Assembly (NCBI RefSeq): GCF_024362485.1
Contig: NZ_CP101456.1
Location: forward strand, 2,356,001-2,420,000
DNA length: 64,000 nucleotides
Source: Natronobeatus ordinarius
GTDB taxonomy: Archaea; Halobacteriota; Halobacteria; Halobacteriales; Natrialbaceae
Direction: 5' to 3'
Positions within the stretch are counted from its first letter, which is position 1; the number at the start of each line of letters is the position of its first letter. The position numbers and the translations under genes were made by a program. Below the pieces are notes generated by a model. It had not been told where the DNA came from. It made no database searches and saw only the letters and a program-made list of their open reading frames with translations. Below are positions 55,751 through 63,832 of this stretch, piece after piece.

Positions 55751-57253
55751 ATGCTGACGAAAGACCTGCTTCGCGTCTCCCGTGCCGGCGGCGGCTTCCA
55801 CCCGCAGTTCGCCGAGCGAAGCCACCGGCCGCTCGCTGCGCGCGTCATCGGGACGTTCCAGGGTCACGTCGGCGAACGGCGCGAGGTCCTCGAGGCCGCG
55901 CTCGCCGACCTCGAGCGCGAGGCCGACCACTTCAAGCTCGTCCGCGGCTTCGCGGCGCTGCTCGAGCGCGACGCGACGTTCGAGACGAAAGCTTCGCTCG
56001 AGCCCGCCGTTGCCAGAAGGGCGGCGTTCGAGGCGGCCGAGGCCGTGGGCGTCGTGACCGAGGACGAGCGGGCGATGGCGCTCGTGCGCGCCGGGGAGTC
56101 CCTCGGTGTTTCGGCCGACGACGTCGCCGACTCGCTGTACGCCGACCTCGAGGAGCGCCAGGTGCTGACCGCGATCGATTCCCGGTGGGACCCCGACGAC
56201 CTGCTCGCCCAGTACAACCTCTCGCTCGCCCAGACGGCGCTGTTCGACGCCACCGAAGTTCGGGTCCGCTCGAGCGATCCGAAGGCGCTCGTCTCCGCGA
56301 TCAAGCGACTGCGGCTGCTGTACGAGATCGAGAAGACGCCTGACGGGCGCGAGGTGATCGTCACCGGGCCCACCCAGATCTTTCGGGCAACCCGGCGGTA
56401 CGGCACCCGGTTTGCCCGTCTCCTGCGGACAGTCGCAAAAGCCGACGAGTGGCGACTCGAGGCGACGATCGACGATCGGGGAACCGAGCGACCGCTCACC
56501 CTCACCCACGAGGATCCGGTGTCCGTCCCGGACGCCGACCCCGTCGCCGAGGTCTCCTTTGACAGCGGGGTCGAGGCCGACTTCGCTGGCCGGTTTACGA
56601 GCCTCGATCTCGAGTGGGACCTGATCCGGGAGCCCGAACCCCTCGCGACGGGGACGCGAGTGATGATCCCGGATTTCGCGTTCGATTACGAGCACGCCGC
56701 CTTCCGCATCTACTTCGAAATCATGGGCTTCTGGACGCCCGAGTACGTCGAGAAGAAGCTCGGCCAGCTCGAGGGCCTCGAGGACGTCGACATGCTCGTG
56801 GCCGTCGACGAGTCCCTCGGGGTGGGCGAGCAGATTTCAGCGCTCGACCACCGGGCGATCCCCTACACCGGCTCGGTCCGGGTGAAAGACGTCGCCGACG
56901 TCCTTCGCGAGTACGAGCGGGAGCTGGTCGCCGAGAGTGTGGTCGCCCTGCCCGACGAACTCCGACCCGAGGCGGACGTTCTCACGCTCGCCGACCTTGC
57001 GACCCGCCACGGCGTGAGCGAGGACGCCCTCGCCGAGACGTCCTTCCCCGACCACGAGCGCGTGGGCCGGACGCTGATCCGCCCGTCGACGCTCGAGACG
57101 CTGGCCGACGACCTCGAGGCCGGAATGGCGCTGTCGGAGGCCGAAGCCGTCCTCGAGGACGTGGGGGTAACGGACTCGAGCGCCGCCCTCTCCGCGCTCG
57201 GCTACCGCGTCGAGTGGGAGGGGCTAGGCGGCGGGACGCTTCGGGAGCGATGA
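55751..57253 (+). CDS. Bax1-type nuclease (DUF790), XPB partner
   Basis: 500 residues. Starts MLTKDLLRVSRAGGGFHPQF, the hallmark of DUF790. The C-terminal PD-(D/E)xK-like core holds MIPDFAFDYEHAAFRIYFEIMGFWTPEYVEKKL, which contains the D/E and K residues of the nuclease fold. Bax1 binds XPB and cleaves bubble or fork DNA next to it, as an archaeal analogue of nucleotide-excision-repair incision. It is followed at 95 nt by the NYN gene on the same strand. Confidence 0.9.
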   Translation: MLTKDLLRVSRAGGGFHPQFAERSHRPLAARVIGTFQGHVGERREVLEAALADLEREADHFKLVRGFAALLERDATFETKASLEPAVARRAAFEAAEAVGVVTEDERAMALVRAGESLGVSADDVADSLYADLEERQVLTAIDSRWDPDDLLAQYNLSLAQTALFDATEVRVRSSDPKALVSAIKRLRLLYEIEKTPDGREVIVTGPTQIFRATRRYGTRFARLLRTVAKADEWRLEATIDDRGTERPLTLTHEDPVSVPDADPVAEVSFDSGVEADFAGRFTSLDLEWDLIREPEPLATGTRVMIPDFAFDYEHAAFRIYFEIMGFWTPEYVEKKLGQLEGLEDVDMLVAVDESLGVGEQISALDHRAIPYTGSVRVKDVADVLREYERELVAESVVALPDELRPEADVLTLADLATRHGVSEDALAETSFPDHERVGRTLIRPSTLETLADDLEAGMALSEAEAVLEDVGVTDSSAALSALGYRVEWEGLGGGTLRER

Positions 57254-57348
57254 TCGCGACGATCCACCGAACTGGTGACTGCGAGTGAGCGTCGCCGACG
57301 AACGCGTCTTTCGTCACACCTATTTCCGGCCCCTGACTACGACCCCTC

Positions 57349-57813
57349 ATGTTCGATAGCGTTCGCGCCCGTCTCGACTCTGACTCCGAATCCGACGCCG
57401 AGCCGACGGTCGGGCTCTTCGTCGACGGGCCGAACGTCCTCCGCGACGAGTTCGACGTCGACCTCGACGACGTGCGCGAAGCGGCGACGGCCCTCGGACG
57501 CACGGGCGTGATCCGCCTCTATCTCGACGAACACGCCACGCCCGGCCTGATCCAGGCCGCCGAGGCCCGCGGCTTCGAGGTCGTCATCACGAGCGGCGAC
57601 GTCGACGTCAAACTGGCCGTCGACGCCACCGCCCTGATCGCCGAGGGGATCCTCGACACCCTCGCGGTCGCCTCGCGGGACACCGACTTCAAACCCGTCC
57701 TCGAGTACGCGGGCAAAAACGGCATCGAGACGGTCGCCATCGCTCCGGGCGAGCACGGGCGCTCGGACGCCCTCCGGAACGCGGCCGACGAGTCGATCAC
57801 ACTCGAGTCTTGA
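57349..57813 (+). CDS. NYN-domain protein (LabA/TIGR00288-like)
   Basis: 154 residues. The NYN/PIN-like fold is visible in VGLFVDGPNVLRDEFDVDLD, SGDVDVKLAVDATALIAEGI, and LAVASRDTDFKPVLEYAGKN, which carry the acidic metal-binding residues. Such proteins are putative metal-dependent RNases. It follows the Bax1 gene closely and could belong to the same transcript. Its end abuts an insertion-sequence scar at 57814. Confidence 0.83.
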   Translation: MFDSVRARLDSDSESDAEPTVGLFVDGPNVLRDEFDVDLDDVREAATALGRTGVIRLYLDEHATPGLIQAAEARGFEVVITSGDVDVKLAVDATALIAEGILDTLAVASRDTDFKPVLEYAGKNGIETVAIAPGEHGRSDALRNAADESITLES

Positions 57814-58140
57814 CATCCTCCCTGCGCTGAAGCGCGAGGATTCTTTCGTGGGACAGCGAGTCGTTCTCGCATCCCCGAAGGCACCCTGACCAGACTACAA
57901 GGGGTCTGGCTGTGGTTTGTGGGCTTGTGCGTCGGGCCTCGAAAGAGGCGTGGTTTCCTTCGGTGTATCCGCTTGCACCCCACGGGCCGTGCCATCGACC
58001 CAACTCAGATTGCGCCGAGTGAGCAAGCCGTTCCGACGCAGGGTTGCTTTTTGATAGTGGAGACCCCAAGCCAACTCCAATTTTCGTCGGAATACGGCTT
58101 GACAATCCTTACTCTTCTGGGTTATTTAATTAACATGGCT
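57814..58140 (-). mobile_element. Right-end remnant of a TnpB-type insertion element
   Basis: On the minus strand the region ends with GAATCCTCGCGCTTCAGCGC followed by AGGGAGGATGTCAAG, a hairpin with loop TTCA. This is the same layout as the right end of the intact TnpB element, with a different stem sequence. Upstream of it several short overlapping frames are broken and none reads as a transposase. The AT-rich stretch at 58118-58136 is unlike its neighbours. It is most likely the omega-RNA end of an IS1341-type element whose tnpB has been lost. Confidence 0.45.
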
Positions 58141-58344
58141 CGCGTCATCTTTTGACGGCGCGTATCCCCACCGTGAACGGCGAGGCTCTGCGCCTGCTCT
58201 GCACGTAACCCGGCGCCGGTCGAGGCTGAGGCGCCGCTCGATTTCTGACCCACGCCCTCGCTACCCTCGTGGGGTTCCCCACTCGTGGCATCGGATCCAC
58301 GATCGTGTGCAACCACTATGTGGGTGCGTGACAATGTACGCAGT
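58141..58344. other. Intergenic sequence upstream of the HTH regulator
   Basis: GC-rich, without a supportable gene. It contains a short hairpin (CGTCA-TCTTT-TGACG, 58142-58156) and CCACTATGTGGG just before the regulator. It may be partly derived from the adjacent insertion-sequence scar. Confidence 0.4.
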
Positions 58345-59142
58345 ATGATGAAGTCGCCGATCGACGACGTCGCGTACCTCGTTCGGTCTGAACACCGAAT
58401 CACGGCGCTCGTCGCACTCTCGGCTCGTCCCCGGAGTCGGTCCGAGCTCGGGGAGCTAACTGGCGTCTCCTCGTCGACGATTCGGCGGACGCTGCGCGAG
58501 TTCGAGAGCCGAAACTGGGTTCGCAGGGAGGGCTATCAGTACGGTGCGACGCAGCTGGGAACCTTCGTCGCGTCCGCGATGGAGGACGTGATCGACCGGA
58601 TGGAGACCGAGCGAACGCTTCGTGACGTCTGGCACTGGCTTCCTGAGGACGAACGTGAGTTCACGATCGAGATGTGTACCGATGCGACTCTGACGGTCGC
58701 CGAACCCGACGACCCGTATCGTCCCGTGAACCGATTCGCGACGCTCCTTCGAGAAACGAGCGAGTTCCGGTTCGTCGGATCCGACGTCGCCCTGCTCGAG
58801 CCGTGCAAGGACGTGCTTCGCCAGCAGATCGTCGATGGGATGCGGACGGTGATCATCGATCCACCGACCGTCGCCAGATACATCCTCGAGACGTACCCGG
58901 AGCACTGTTCCGAACCGCTCGAGAGTGGTAACCTCACGGTGGTAACCCACGACGAGCTTCCGCCATACGGTGTCAGCCTCTTCGATGACCGAGTCGCTAT
59001 CAGCTGTTACGATCAGGACAGCGGTACGGTACGAGTCTTGATCGAAACCACCGCACCGGCGGCTCGAGCGTGGGCAGAATCGACGTACAGCACCTACCAC
59101 GACGAGGCACAGCCGCTCGCAACCGAACGCACAGCGAGGTGA
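58345..59142 (+). CDS. Winged-helix regulator (FilR1/DUF1724-like)
   Basis: 265 residues from MMKSPIDDVAYLVRSEHRIT. The DNA-binding region reads LVALSARPRSRSELGELTGVSSSTIRRTLREFESRNWVRR. The C-terminal 170 residues match the pattern of the effector domain shared by methanogen FilR1 and haloarchaeal homologs (LLEPCKDVLRQQIVDGMRTV; LPPYGVSLFDDRVAISCYD). Convergent with the next regulator, 11 nt apart. Target unknown. Confidence 0.8.
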   Translation: MMKSPIDDVAYLVRSEHRITALVALSARPRSRSELGELTGVSSSTIRRTLREFESRNWVRREGYQYGATQLGTFVASAMEDVIDRMETERTLRDVWHWLPEDEREFTIEMCTDATLTVAEPDDPYRPVNRFATLLRETSEFRFVGSDVALLEPCKDVLRQQIVDGMRTVIIDPPTVARYILETYPEHCSEPLESGNLTVVTHDELPPYGVSLFDDRVAISCYDQDSGTVRVLIETTAPAARAWAESTYSTYHDEAQPLATERTAR

Positions 59143-59153
59143 TCGGGGTACGG

Positions 59154-59834
59154 TCAGTGATCGTCCGTCTCGAACTCCTCCTGTGGCCCGATCGAGACGG
59201 CCTCCTCGACGAGCGCACGGTGGGCGCGACGAAGCCGTTCTGAGAGCGCCTGGTGAGAGATCCCGAGGTCGTCCGACAGCGACTCCATGTCGACTTCGCG
59301 CGGGATGGCGTAGTAACCGCCCTCGAGTGCCTTCACGAGCGTCTCGTGCTGGGTATCGGTCAGTCCGTACCGCCCGCCTCGCTGCTCGTCCAGTTCGTGA
59401 ATTTTTTGGATCGAGAGCGAGAGCCCCTGGTCGGTCGCGAACTCGTACGTGCGTGAGAGCGCCTCACGCTCGGGAAAGAGGATCCGAAGCCGCCACTGTC
59501 GTCTTTCACCGGAGGCGTCGAGGATCGTCGCCATCTCTTCGGTGAGGACGTGGACGATCACGGAGACGTCCGCGACCCACTGCATCCGGTAGAGTCGCTC
59601 GTCATCGAGGTCGGTGAGCAACTCGGCGTTCTCGACGCTCTGATCCTCCGCGAGCGCGTCGTCGAGGGCAGTCAACGCCGACTCCGATCCCGAAAACCAG
59701 ACGTAAGGCATCACCTGATCCGGTTCGTAGGCAACGACGCGTTCGACCTCGACCTCGACGTCGGGGGCCGCCTCGAGCGTCCGTCGAAGGGCGAACCCCT
59801 CGGCCGGAAGTGTGAGTTCGGCGATGGTACTCAT
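59154..59834 (-). CDS. HTH_10 (bacterio-opsin activator-type) regulator
   Basis: 226 residues from MSTIAELTLPAEGFALRRTL. The C-terminal HTH_10 is clear: GLTDTQHETLVKALEGGYYA, ESLSDDLGISHQALSERLRR. The N-terminal half is a beta-rich sensory region that appears in many haloarchaeal Bat paralogs. It lies between the FilR1-like regulator (convergent) and moaA (divergent, 277 bp). No target is evident. Confidence 0.85.
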   Translation of the reverse strand: MSTIAELTLPAEGFALRRTLEAAPDVEVEVERVVAYEPDQVMPYVWFSGSESALTALDDALAEDQSVENAELLTDLDDERLYRMQWVADVSVIVHVLTEEMATILDASGERRQWRLRILFPEREALSRTYEFATDQGLSLSIQKIHELDEQRGGRYGLTDTQHETLVKALEGGYYAIPREVDMESLSDDLGISHQALSERLRRAHRALVEEAVSIGPQEEFETDDH

Positions 59835-60111
59835 GGGTACGCTCACTACGTCCGCCCACAAAGAACGTGGGCCGCCGTATTCCGCCGTGGTTTCGCGACT
59901 GGACGAGACTGTCAGTCGAACCGGCAGTCGTCCCGGTGTGACGTGACAGCCGTCGTGTCTTCGACCACCGCTCTCGGTTTATCACCGTCGCCGGCGGCCG
60001 CTCGATTCGACCGTTGTGCTGGCCAGCATATCTGTCGACAGTAACTGAATTCGGTTATCGAGGTCCGGATTTTCCCACGTGCTTAATTAGTTTCGGCTTC
60101 AACGTTCTCCC

Positions 60112-61071
60112 ATGCTCACGGACGACTTCGGACGTGAGGTGACCGGGGTTCGGGTCTCGCTCACTGATCGCTGTAATTTCGATTGCGTCTACTGTCACAA
60201 CGAGGGGCTCGGGGACACGAGGGGACCGATGGATCCTCAGGACGACGAGATGAGGACCGACGACGTCGTTCGCTTTCTCGAGGTCGCCGAAGAGTTCGAC
60301 GTCGAGGCGGTGAAGTTCACCGGCGGCGAGCCGATGCTTCGCCAGGACCTGGAGGAGATCATCGAACGGACGCCGAACTCGATGGAGGTCTCACTGACCA
60401 CGAACGGGACCTTTCTCCCCGGCCGTGCGGAGGCGCTCGTCGAGGCCGGCTTAGAGCGGGTGAACGTCTCCCAGGACGCCCTCGGCGCGGAGGCGTTCGC
60501 CGAGATCACGAAAAGCGGCGCGTACGACCGGGTGCTCGAGGGCGTCGACGCGGCGCTCGAGGCGGGGCTCGACCCGGTCAAACTCAACATGGTGGTCTTC
60601 GAGCACACGGCGGGGTACGTCCCCGAGATGGTTGAGCACGTCGCGGAGAACGATGGCCTCCAGCTGCAGCTTATCGAGTACATGCCCGAGCTGACGGGCA
60701 AGCCGGAGTGGGCGATCGACATCCAGCGCGTCCACGACTGGCTCGCCGAGCAGGCCGACGAGATCGAACACCGAGAGATGCACGACCGCAAGCGCTACTG
60801 GGTCGACGGGGGGATGGTCGAGATCGTCGATCCCGTCGAGAATCCGACATTCTGTGCGAACTGCCACCGCGTCCGGGTGACCCACCAGGGCTACCTCAAA
60901 GGCTGTCTGAACCGAAACGACGACCTCCGCCCGATGGGCGAGATGACCAGACCCGAGATCCGCGAGGCGTTCCGCGAGGTCGTCGCGAACCGCGTCCCCT
61001 ACTACGGCGAGTACATGATCAGAAACGGCGACGGCGAGTGGGAGTTCAACGAGGAGTACATCGGCGTCTAG
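60112..61071 (+). CDS. moaA: GTP 3',8-cyclase MoaA
   Basis: 319 residues. The radical SAM cluster is C21/C25/C28 in [15 protein letters not shown]. The second cluster has CANC followed by C in HQGYLKGCL near residues 250-265. [13 protein letters not shown] is the SAM-binding GGE motif. It converts GTP to the cyclic intermediate in the first step of molybdenum cofactor synthesis. The C-terminal GG dipeptide common in bacterial MoaA is absent, as the protein ends EEYIGV. Other moa genes are not adjacent. Confidence 0.93.
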   Translation: MLTDDFGREVTGVRVSLTDRCNFDCVYCHNEGLGDTRGPMDPQDDEMRTDDVVRFLEVAEEFDVEAVKFTGGEPMLRQDLEEIIERTPNSMEVSLTTNGTFLPGRAEALVEAGLERVNVSQDALGAEAFAEITKSGAYDRVLEGVDAALEAGLDPVKLNMVVFEHTAGYVPEMVEHVAENDGLQLQLIEYMPELTGKPEWAIDIQRVHDWLAEQADEIEHREMHDRKRYWVDGGMVEIVDPVENPTFCANCHRVRVTHQGYLKGCLNRNDDLRPMGEMTRPEIREAFREVVANRVPYYGEYMIRNGDGEWEFNEEYIGV

Positions 61072-61130
61072 GGTTGTCGTCCAACGAGCGGCTGCTGCTG
61101 ACTGCTGGGTGCTACAGCGACTATCGCATA

Positions 61131-61370
61131 TCAGTGATCCATTCGTCTTTAGCTAAGACTGCTGGTTATACTCCGTGGCAGAATTATGCTTAATGGTATT
61201 AGTCGAACGAATCTAGCGGCTGAACCGCTGATGCGGCTGAGAGTCAACAGTACAGATAATGCAGAGACTGCTTTTTCGCCCCGCAGCGGTCGTATACTGA
61301 CGAAACCCACCTCCAAAACGGTGTTATTCGGTATTACTCTGAGTATTAGCTAAAGACGGATGATCAGTGA
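61131..61370. mobile_element. 240-bp element bounded by inverted repeats
   Basis: TTCGTCTTTAGCTAA (61142-61156) recurs inverted as TTAGCTAAAGACGGA at 61346-61360, within inverted repeats of about 25 bp at each outer edge (22 matches, one gap). Weaker similarity extends 15-20 bp inward (ACT...GT.ATAC). The inside is AT-richer than the surrounding genes and has no credible frame. The right edge touches the stop codon of the 51-residue gene. A MITE or a decayed IS is likely. Confidence 0.6.
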
Positions 61371-61526
61371 TCACAGCAAAACGGTGGTTACGATCTCGAA
61401 GAAGACGAGCAGCCCGACCCAGGTGGTGAACGTAACGAGCACGAGAGAGAGGAGGATACGGCCGATGTCCCGTGCGTTGTCCAGCGTCGGTGAGTCCGCT
61501 CTACCGGGGAACGTCAGTTTCGACAT
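61371..61526 (-). CDS. 51-residue single-pass membrane protein
   Basis: The minus strand encodes a 51-residue protein starting MSKLTFPGRADSPTLDNA and ending with the helix VLVTFTTWVGLLVFFEIV. The soluble 22-residue head and single membrane segment are clear. The stop TGA is at 61371-61373, on the edge of the inverted-repeat element. The overall composition fits haloarchaeal micro-proteins. Function is unknown. It is on the same strand as, and downstream of, the membrane-anchored HTH gene. Confidence 0.6.
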   Translation of the reverse strand: MSKLTFPGRADSPTLDNARDIGRILLSLVLVTFTTWVGLLVFFEIVTTVLL

Positions 61527-61635
61527 CACAACACCGACGCCAACACGCTCGCCCTTGAACTTCAGTCAGACGCCCGGATGACGTCGACCCCGTCTCTCGA
61601 GGGAAAGGGGTAGTCGTCGGCGCGAAACCCGCTCG

Positions 61636-62208
61636 TTACGATACCACTGATCGAAGAACGACGACGTTGCCCACACCGCGCCGCCTTCGCTCGAGTACTC
61701 CTTTCATCTCCAACCGATCGAGCGTCCGACTCACGGTTGCTTTCGACAGATCAGTTTGATCGACGATTTTTCGCTGCTCGAGTTGTCCATCGTGCTCGAG
61801 AACGAGTTGATATATTGTTCGCTCGTTTTCGGAGAACGAATCGGGAGCTATCCGTGGTGTACTGGTGCCAGACTCATCAGCTGAACGATCCGTGGGCGCA
61901 GCAGCTACAGCACTGGAGACGTGGTCCTCTCGCGTTTCGGAACCGTCGATAGCTTTGGAGGGGGACGTCTCGGAGAGATACAGATACATTCCGCTCGCGC
62001 CGATGCTAATTGCAGCCGAGATAATAATCGCCATGTTCGCGTACGAATGCACCACGACGGAGTCGATAGAGTTGACCTGTAACGTCGTCCCCTCTACTGA
62101 AACGATAACCGGTACTGGATTGAGTAGTTGATACGTGAGCAACATGGCAGAAGTCAGCAAGAGTACTGCTGCCAGCAAGTCGCCGGAGCGAAAGTTCAGC
62201 ACGGACAT
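61636..62208 (-). CDS. Membrane-anchored winged-helix regulator
   Basis: 190 residues from MSVLNFRSGDLLAAVLLLTS. Two membrane segments (about 8-28 and 52-72) enclose a short external loop (VIVSVEGTTLQVNSIDSVVV). After a disordered linker, residues 118-185 form a MarR/IclR-like winged helix: FSENERTIYQLVLEHDGQLE, DQTDLSKATVSRTLDRLEMKG, LERRRRGVGNVV. The long open frame further upstream (to 63054) is an artefact of the repeat gene on the other strand. It is divergent from the repeat-protein gene. Confidence 0.8.
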   Translation of the reverse strand: MSVLNFRSGDLLAAVLLLTSAMLLTYQLLNPVPVIVSVEGTTLQVNSIDSVVVHSYANMAIIISAAISIGASGMYLYLSETSPSKAIDGSETREDHVSSAVAAAPTDRSADESGTSTPRIAPDSFSENERTIYQLVLEHDGQLEQRKIVDQTDLSKATVSRTLDRLEMKGVLERRRRGVGNVVVLRSVVS

Positions 62209-62252
62209 ATATTCGGATGGGAAGTGGCAGCACATATAGTTATATTTTCGTC

Positions 62253-62294
62253 GTTCGAAACTCGTTTCCAACCGTTTCGAAACAGCGAAACGCG
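62253..62294. promoter_or_regulatory. Cluster of CGAAAC/GTTTCG half-sites
   Basis: Between the divergent regulator and repeat-protein genes there are at least four half-sites: GTTCGAAAC (62253), CGTTTC (62263), the perfect palindrome GTTTCGAAAC (62274-62283), and CGAAACG (62286). This is the pattern of an operator for a dimeric winged-helix protein, plausibly the adjacent membrane-anchored regulator. Confidence 0.55.
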
Positions 62295-62347
62295 GTTCTG
62301 TAACTATTGACAATAAAGTAATAAAATCTGTTTCACAGAACGATTCG

Positions 62348-62387
62348 CTGCGGTCGTCGAGATCTGTCTGAAGATCATCGACCGCAG
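62348..62387 (+). promoter_or_regulatory. Stem-loop just before the repeat-protein start codon
   Basis: CTGCGGTCG (62348-62356) pairs with CGACCGCAG (62379-62387), with AGATCT/AGATC able to pair inside. The stem ends 8 nt before the ATG at 62396. No Shine-Dalgarno sequence is visible between. It could govern translation, or be the DNA target of a regulator. Confidence 0.5.
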
Positions 62388-62395
62388 AGATAGCT

Positions 62396-62782
62396 ATGAA
62401 TGGTAAACCAGTGGCCCTTGCGCTCGTCGTGTTACTCGCGTTAACCGGCGTCGCAATGGCAGCATACGAAAGTCCAGAGATGGATACGACGATCGAATCG
62501 GCAGACGCGGACGAGTATGACGTGAGCCTCACGACTGCAAACGAGCAGGACGTCGACACCGAGACGCCCGCATCGGCTGCAGAGTACGACGTGAGCGTCA
62601 CTGCTGTGAACGAATATGACGTCGACACCGAGACGCCCGCATCGGCTGCAGAGTACGACGTGAGCGTCACGGCTGCAAACGAGCAGGACGTCGATACCGA
62701 GACGCCCGAATCGGCTGCAGAGTACGACATGTCGCTTGATATCGACGATGATGCGACTGTCGCTGCGACCAGGACAGTTTGA
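62396..62782 (+). CDS. Secreted protein of three 23-residue tandem repeats
   Basis: 128 residues. A signal peptide (MNGKPVALALVVLLALTGVAMAA, cleavage about 22-23) leads to a short acidic segment, then three tandem units EYDVS(L/V)T..NE(Q/Y)DVDTETPASAA and a partial fourth (EYDMSLDIDDD). The units are 69 bp long and 90% or more identical between copies 2 and 3, so the expansion is recent. There are no cysteines and no membrane anchor after the signal. It is very acidic and probably disordered. It may be a surface filler, adhesin fragment, or peptide precursor. Confidence 0.75.
   Translation: MNGKPVALALVVLLALTGVAMAAYESPEMDTTIESADADEYDVSLTTANEQDVDTETPASAAEYDVSVTAVNEYDVDTETPASAAEYDVSVTAANEQDVDTETPESAAEYDMSLDIDDDATVAATRTV
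62513..62719 (+). repeat. Three tandem 69-bp repeats
   Basis: Units start at 62513, 62582 and 62651, each beginning GAGTAYGACGTGAGC. Unit 3 differs from unit 2 at few positions. A partial unit starts at 62720. They encode the 23-residue repeats of the secreted protein. Confidence 0.85.
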
Positions 62783-62861
62783 GGCCGAGTAACGGACTCA
62801 ACCAATCCACGTCGGTTCACCACAACCGAACTCTTTTTAATGCAACTACACTCAGATTTGA

Positions 62862-63146
62862 ATGAGTGTGGGAGAATCATCGAATCGACTGGCCGAATCG
62901 AAGCTGTTGCTGATACTGATACTGATCGGGATCGGTGTGTCGATAGCCGTACTGTTGAACGCGCCCACCGATCCACAGATCGCTGAGGCGTCAAACCAGA
63001 CAGCAACCGATTACAACGTTTCTCTCGTCGAGACCGAAACCCAGGTCGAAGCAAACCGATCTGAAAGGGGGGTTGCTAGTGCCGTGACGCATCGAGTACA
63101 GAGTCGAATCGACCAGATCGACCGAATTCGACCCGGTTCAGCTTGA
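62862..63146 (+). CDS. Small exported or membrane-anchored protein
   Basis: 94 residues with one hydrophobic segment (about 13-33: LLLILILIGIGVSIAVLLNA). The outside part contains ATDYNVSLVETETQVEANRS, which shares the YDVSL-type motif with the repeat protein upstream. A TATA-like CTTTTTAA lies about 25 nt before the ATG, so it is probably transcribed separately. The stop at 63146 may reflect a frameshift, since a +1 frame continues with protein-like sequence to about 63280. Confidence 0.6.
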   Translation: MSVGESSNRLAESKLLLILILIGIGVSIAVLLNAPTDPQIAEASNQTATDYNVSLVETETQVEANRSERGVASAVTHRVQSRIDQIDRIRPGSA

Positions 63147-63285
63147 CACAGGACCAGGAGACGCCGGCCACCTGCTCGTCGAGTCAGCCGACCGCGAGAT
63201 TCTCGCTGACCCGGTCGTGAGCGACGCGAGCCGCGGCGATTCTCTCGCCGCCGCAGCGGAACCCGACGGCGAAGTCGACGTTATC
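63124..63285 (+). pseudogene. Possible shifted continuation or gene remnant
   Basis: In the frame +1 to the preceding gene the translation runs EFDPVQLDTGPGDAGHLLVE and on through ESADREILADPVVSDASRGD before running into the dps 3' end. It has halophile-like composition and no start codon of its own. It could be the lost C-terminus of the 62862 gene or a fragment of another protein. Confidence 0.35.
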
Positions 63286-63832
63286 GGTTGTGCGTCGCCT
63301 CCTCGAGCACCAGCGTGTCGTCCTCGAGGTAGTGTTCGAAGTGGTGGGCGTCCTCCTCGAGGTCGACGAGGATCTCGCGCAGGATCTGGGAGGTGGCGTG
63401 ATCGCCGAGGTTCGTGGCGAGTTCGATGCTGTCGCGCATCGACTCGATCATTTCGCCGTACATTTCGAGGTCGTTCTCGAGCATCGTGCGGACGTCGTAG
63501 ACGTCTTCACCTTCGAACTCGACGGTCGCCCGCCGTTCGAGGTTCGTCGGTCCCGAGACGGGGACGCCGCCGATCGCCTGGGCGCGTTCGGCGATGAGGT
63601 CCGCACCCTCCTCGACGTGCTCGTAGGCCTCCTCGGTGAAGAGGTGCAGATCGCGAAACTCCGCACCTTCGACGACCCAGTGGTGCTTTTTCAGCTGGTG
63701 GTACAGGACGTACGCGTTCGCGAGCTCTGTGTTCAGCGCGTCGACGATCTGCTCGGCCTTTTCTCGCTCGAGTCGGAGGCTGTTCTCCTCGACGGTGCCT
63801 GCCTGCTGGCGGACGGTCTTCTGGGTACTCAT
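63281..63832 (-). CDS. dpsA: DpsA-type ferritin (DNA protection during starvation)
   Basis: 183 residues from MSTQKTVRQQAGTVEENSLR. The Dps ferroxidase residues are in ANAYVLYHQLKKHHWVVEGAEFRDLHLF and EEAYEHVEEGADLIAERAQAIGG (His, Asp and Glu). The C-terminal helix LEEDAHHFEHYLEDD is acidic. Twelve subunits form an iron-storing cage that guards DNA from oxidative damage, as in Halobacterium DpsA. A TATA-like GTTTAAG lies about 30 nt upstream. Confidence 0.93.
   Translation of the reverse strand: MSTQKTVRQQAGTVEENSLRLEREKAEQIVDALNTELANAYVLYHQLKKHHWVVEGAEFRDLHLFTEEAYEHVEEGADLIAERAQAIGGVPVSGPTNLERRATVEFEGEDVYDVRTMLENDLEMYGEMIESMRDSIELATNLGDHATSQILREILVDLEEDAHHFEHYLEDDTLVLEEATHNR

Noticed and set aside
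62209-63054. Upstream extension of the membrane-anchored HTH gene (472-codon frame)
   Set aside because: The extension is antisense to the signal-peptide repeat gene and is open only because the 69-bp repeat has no stop in that frame.
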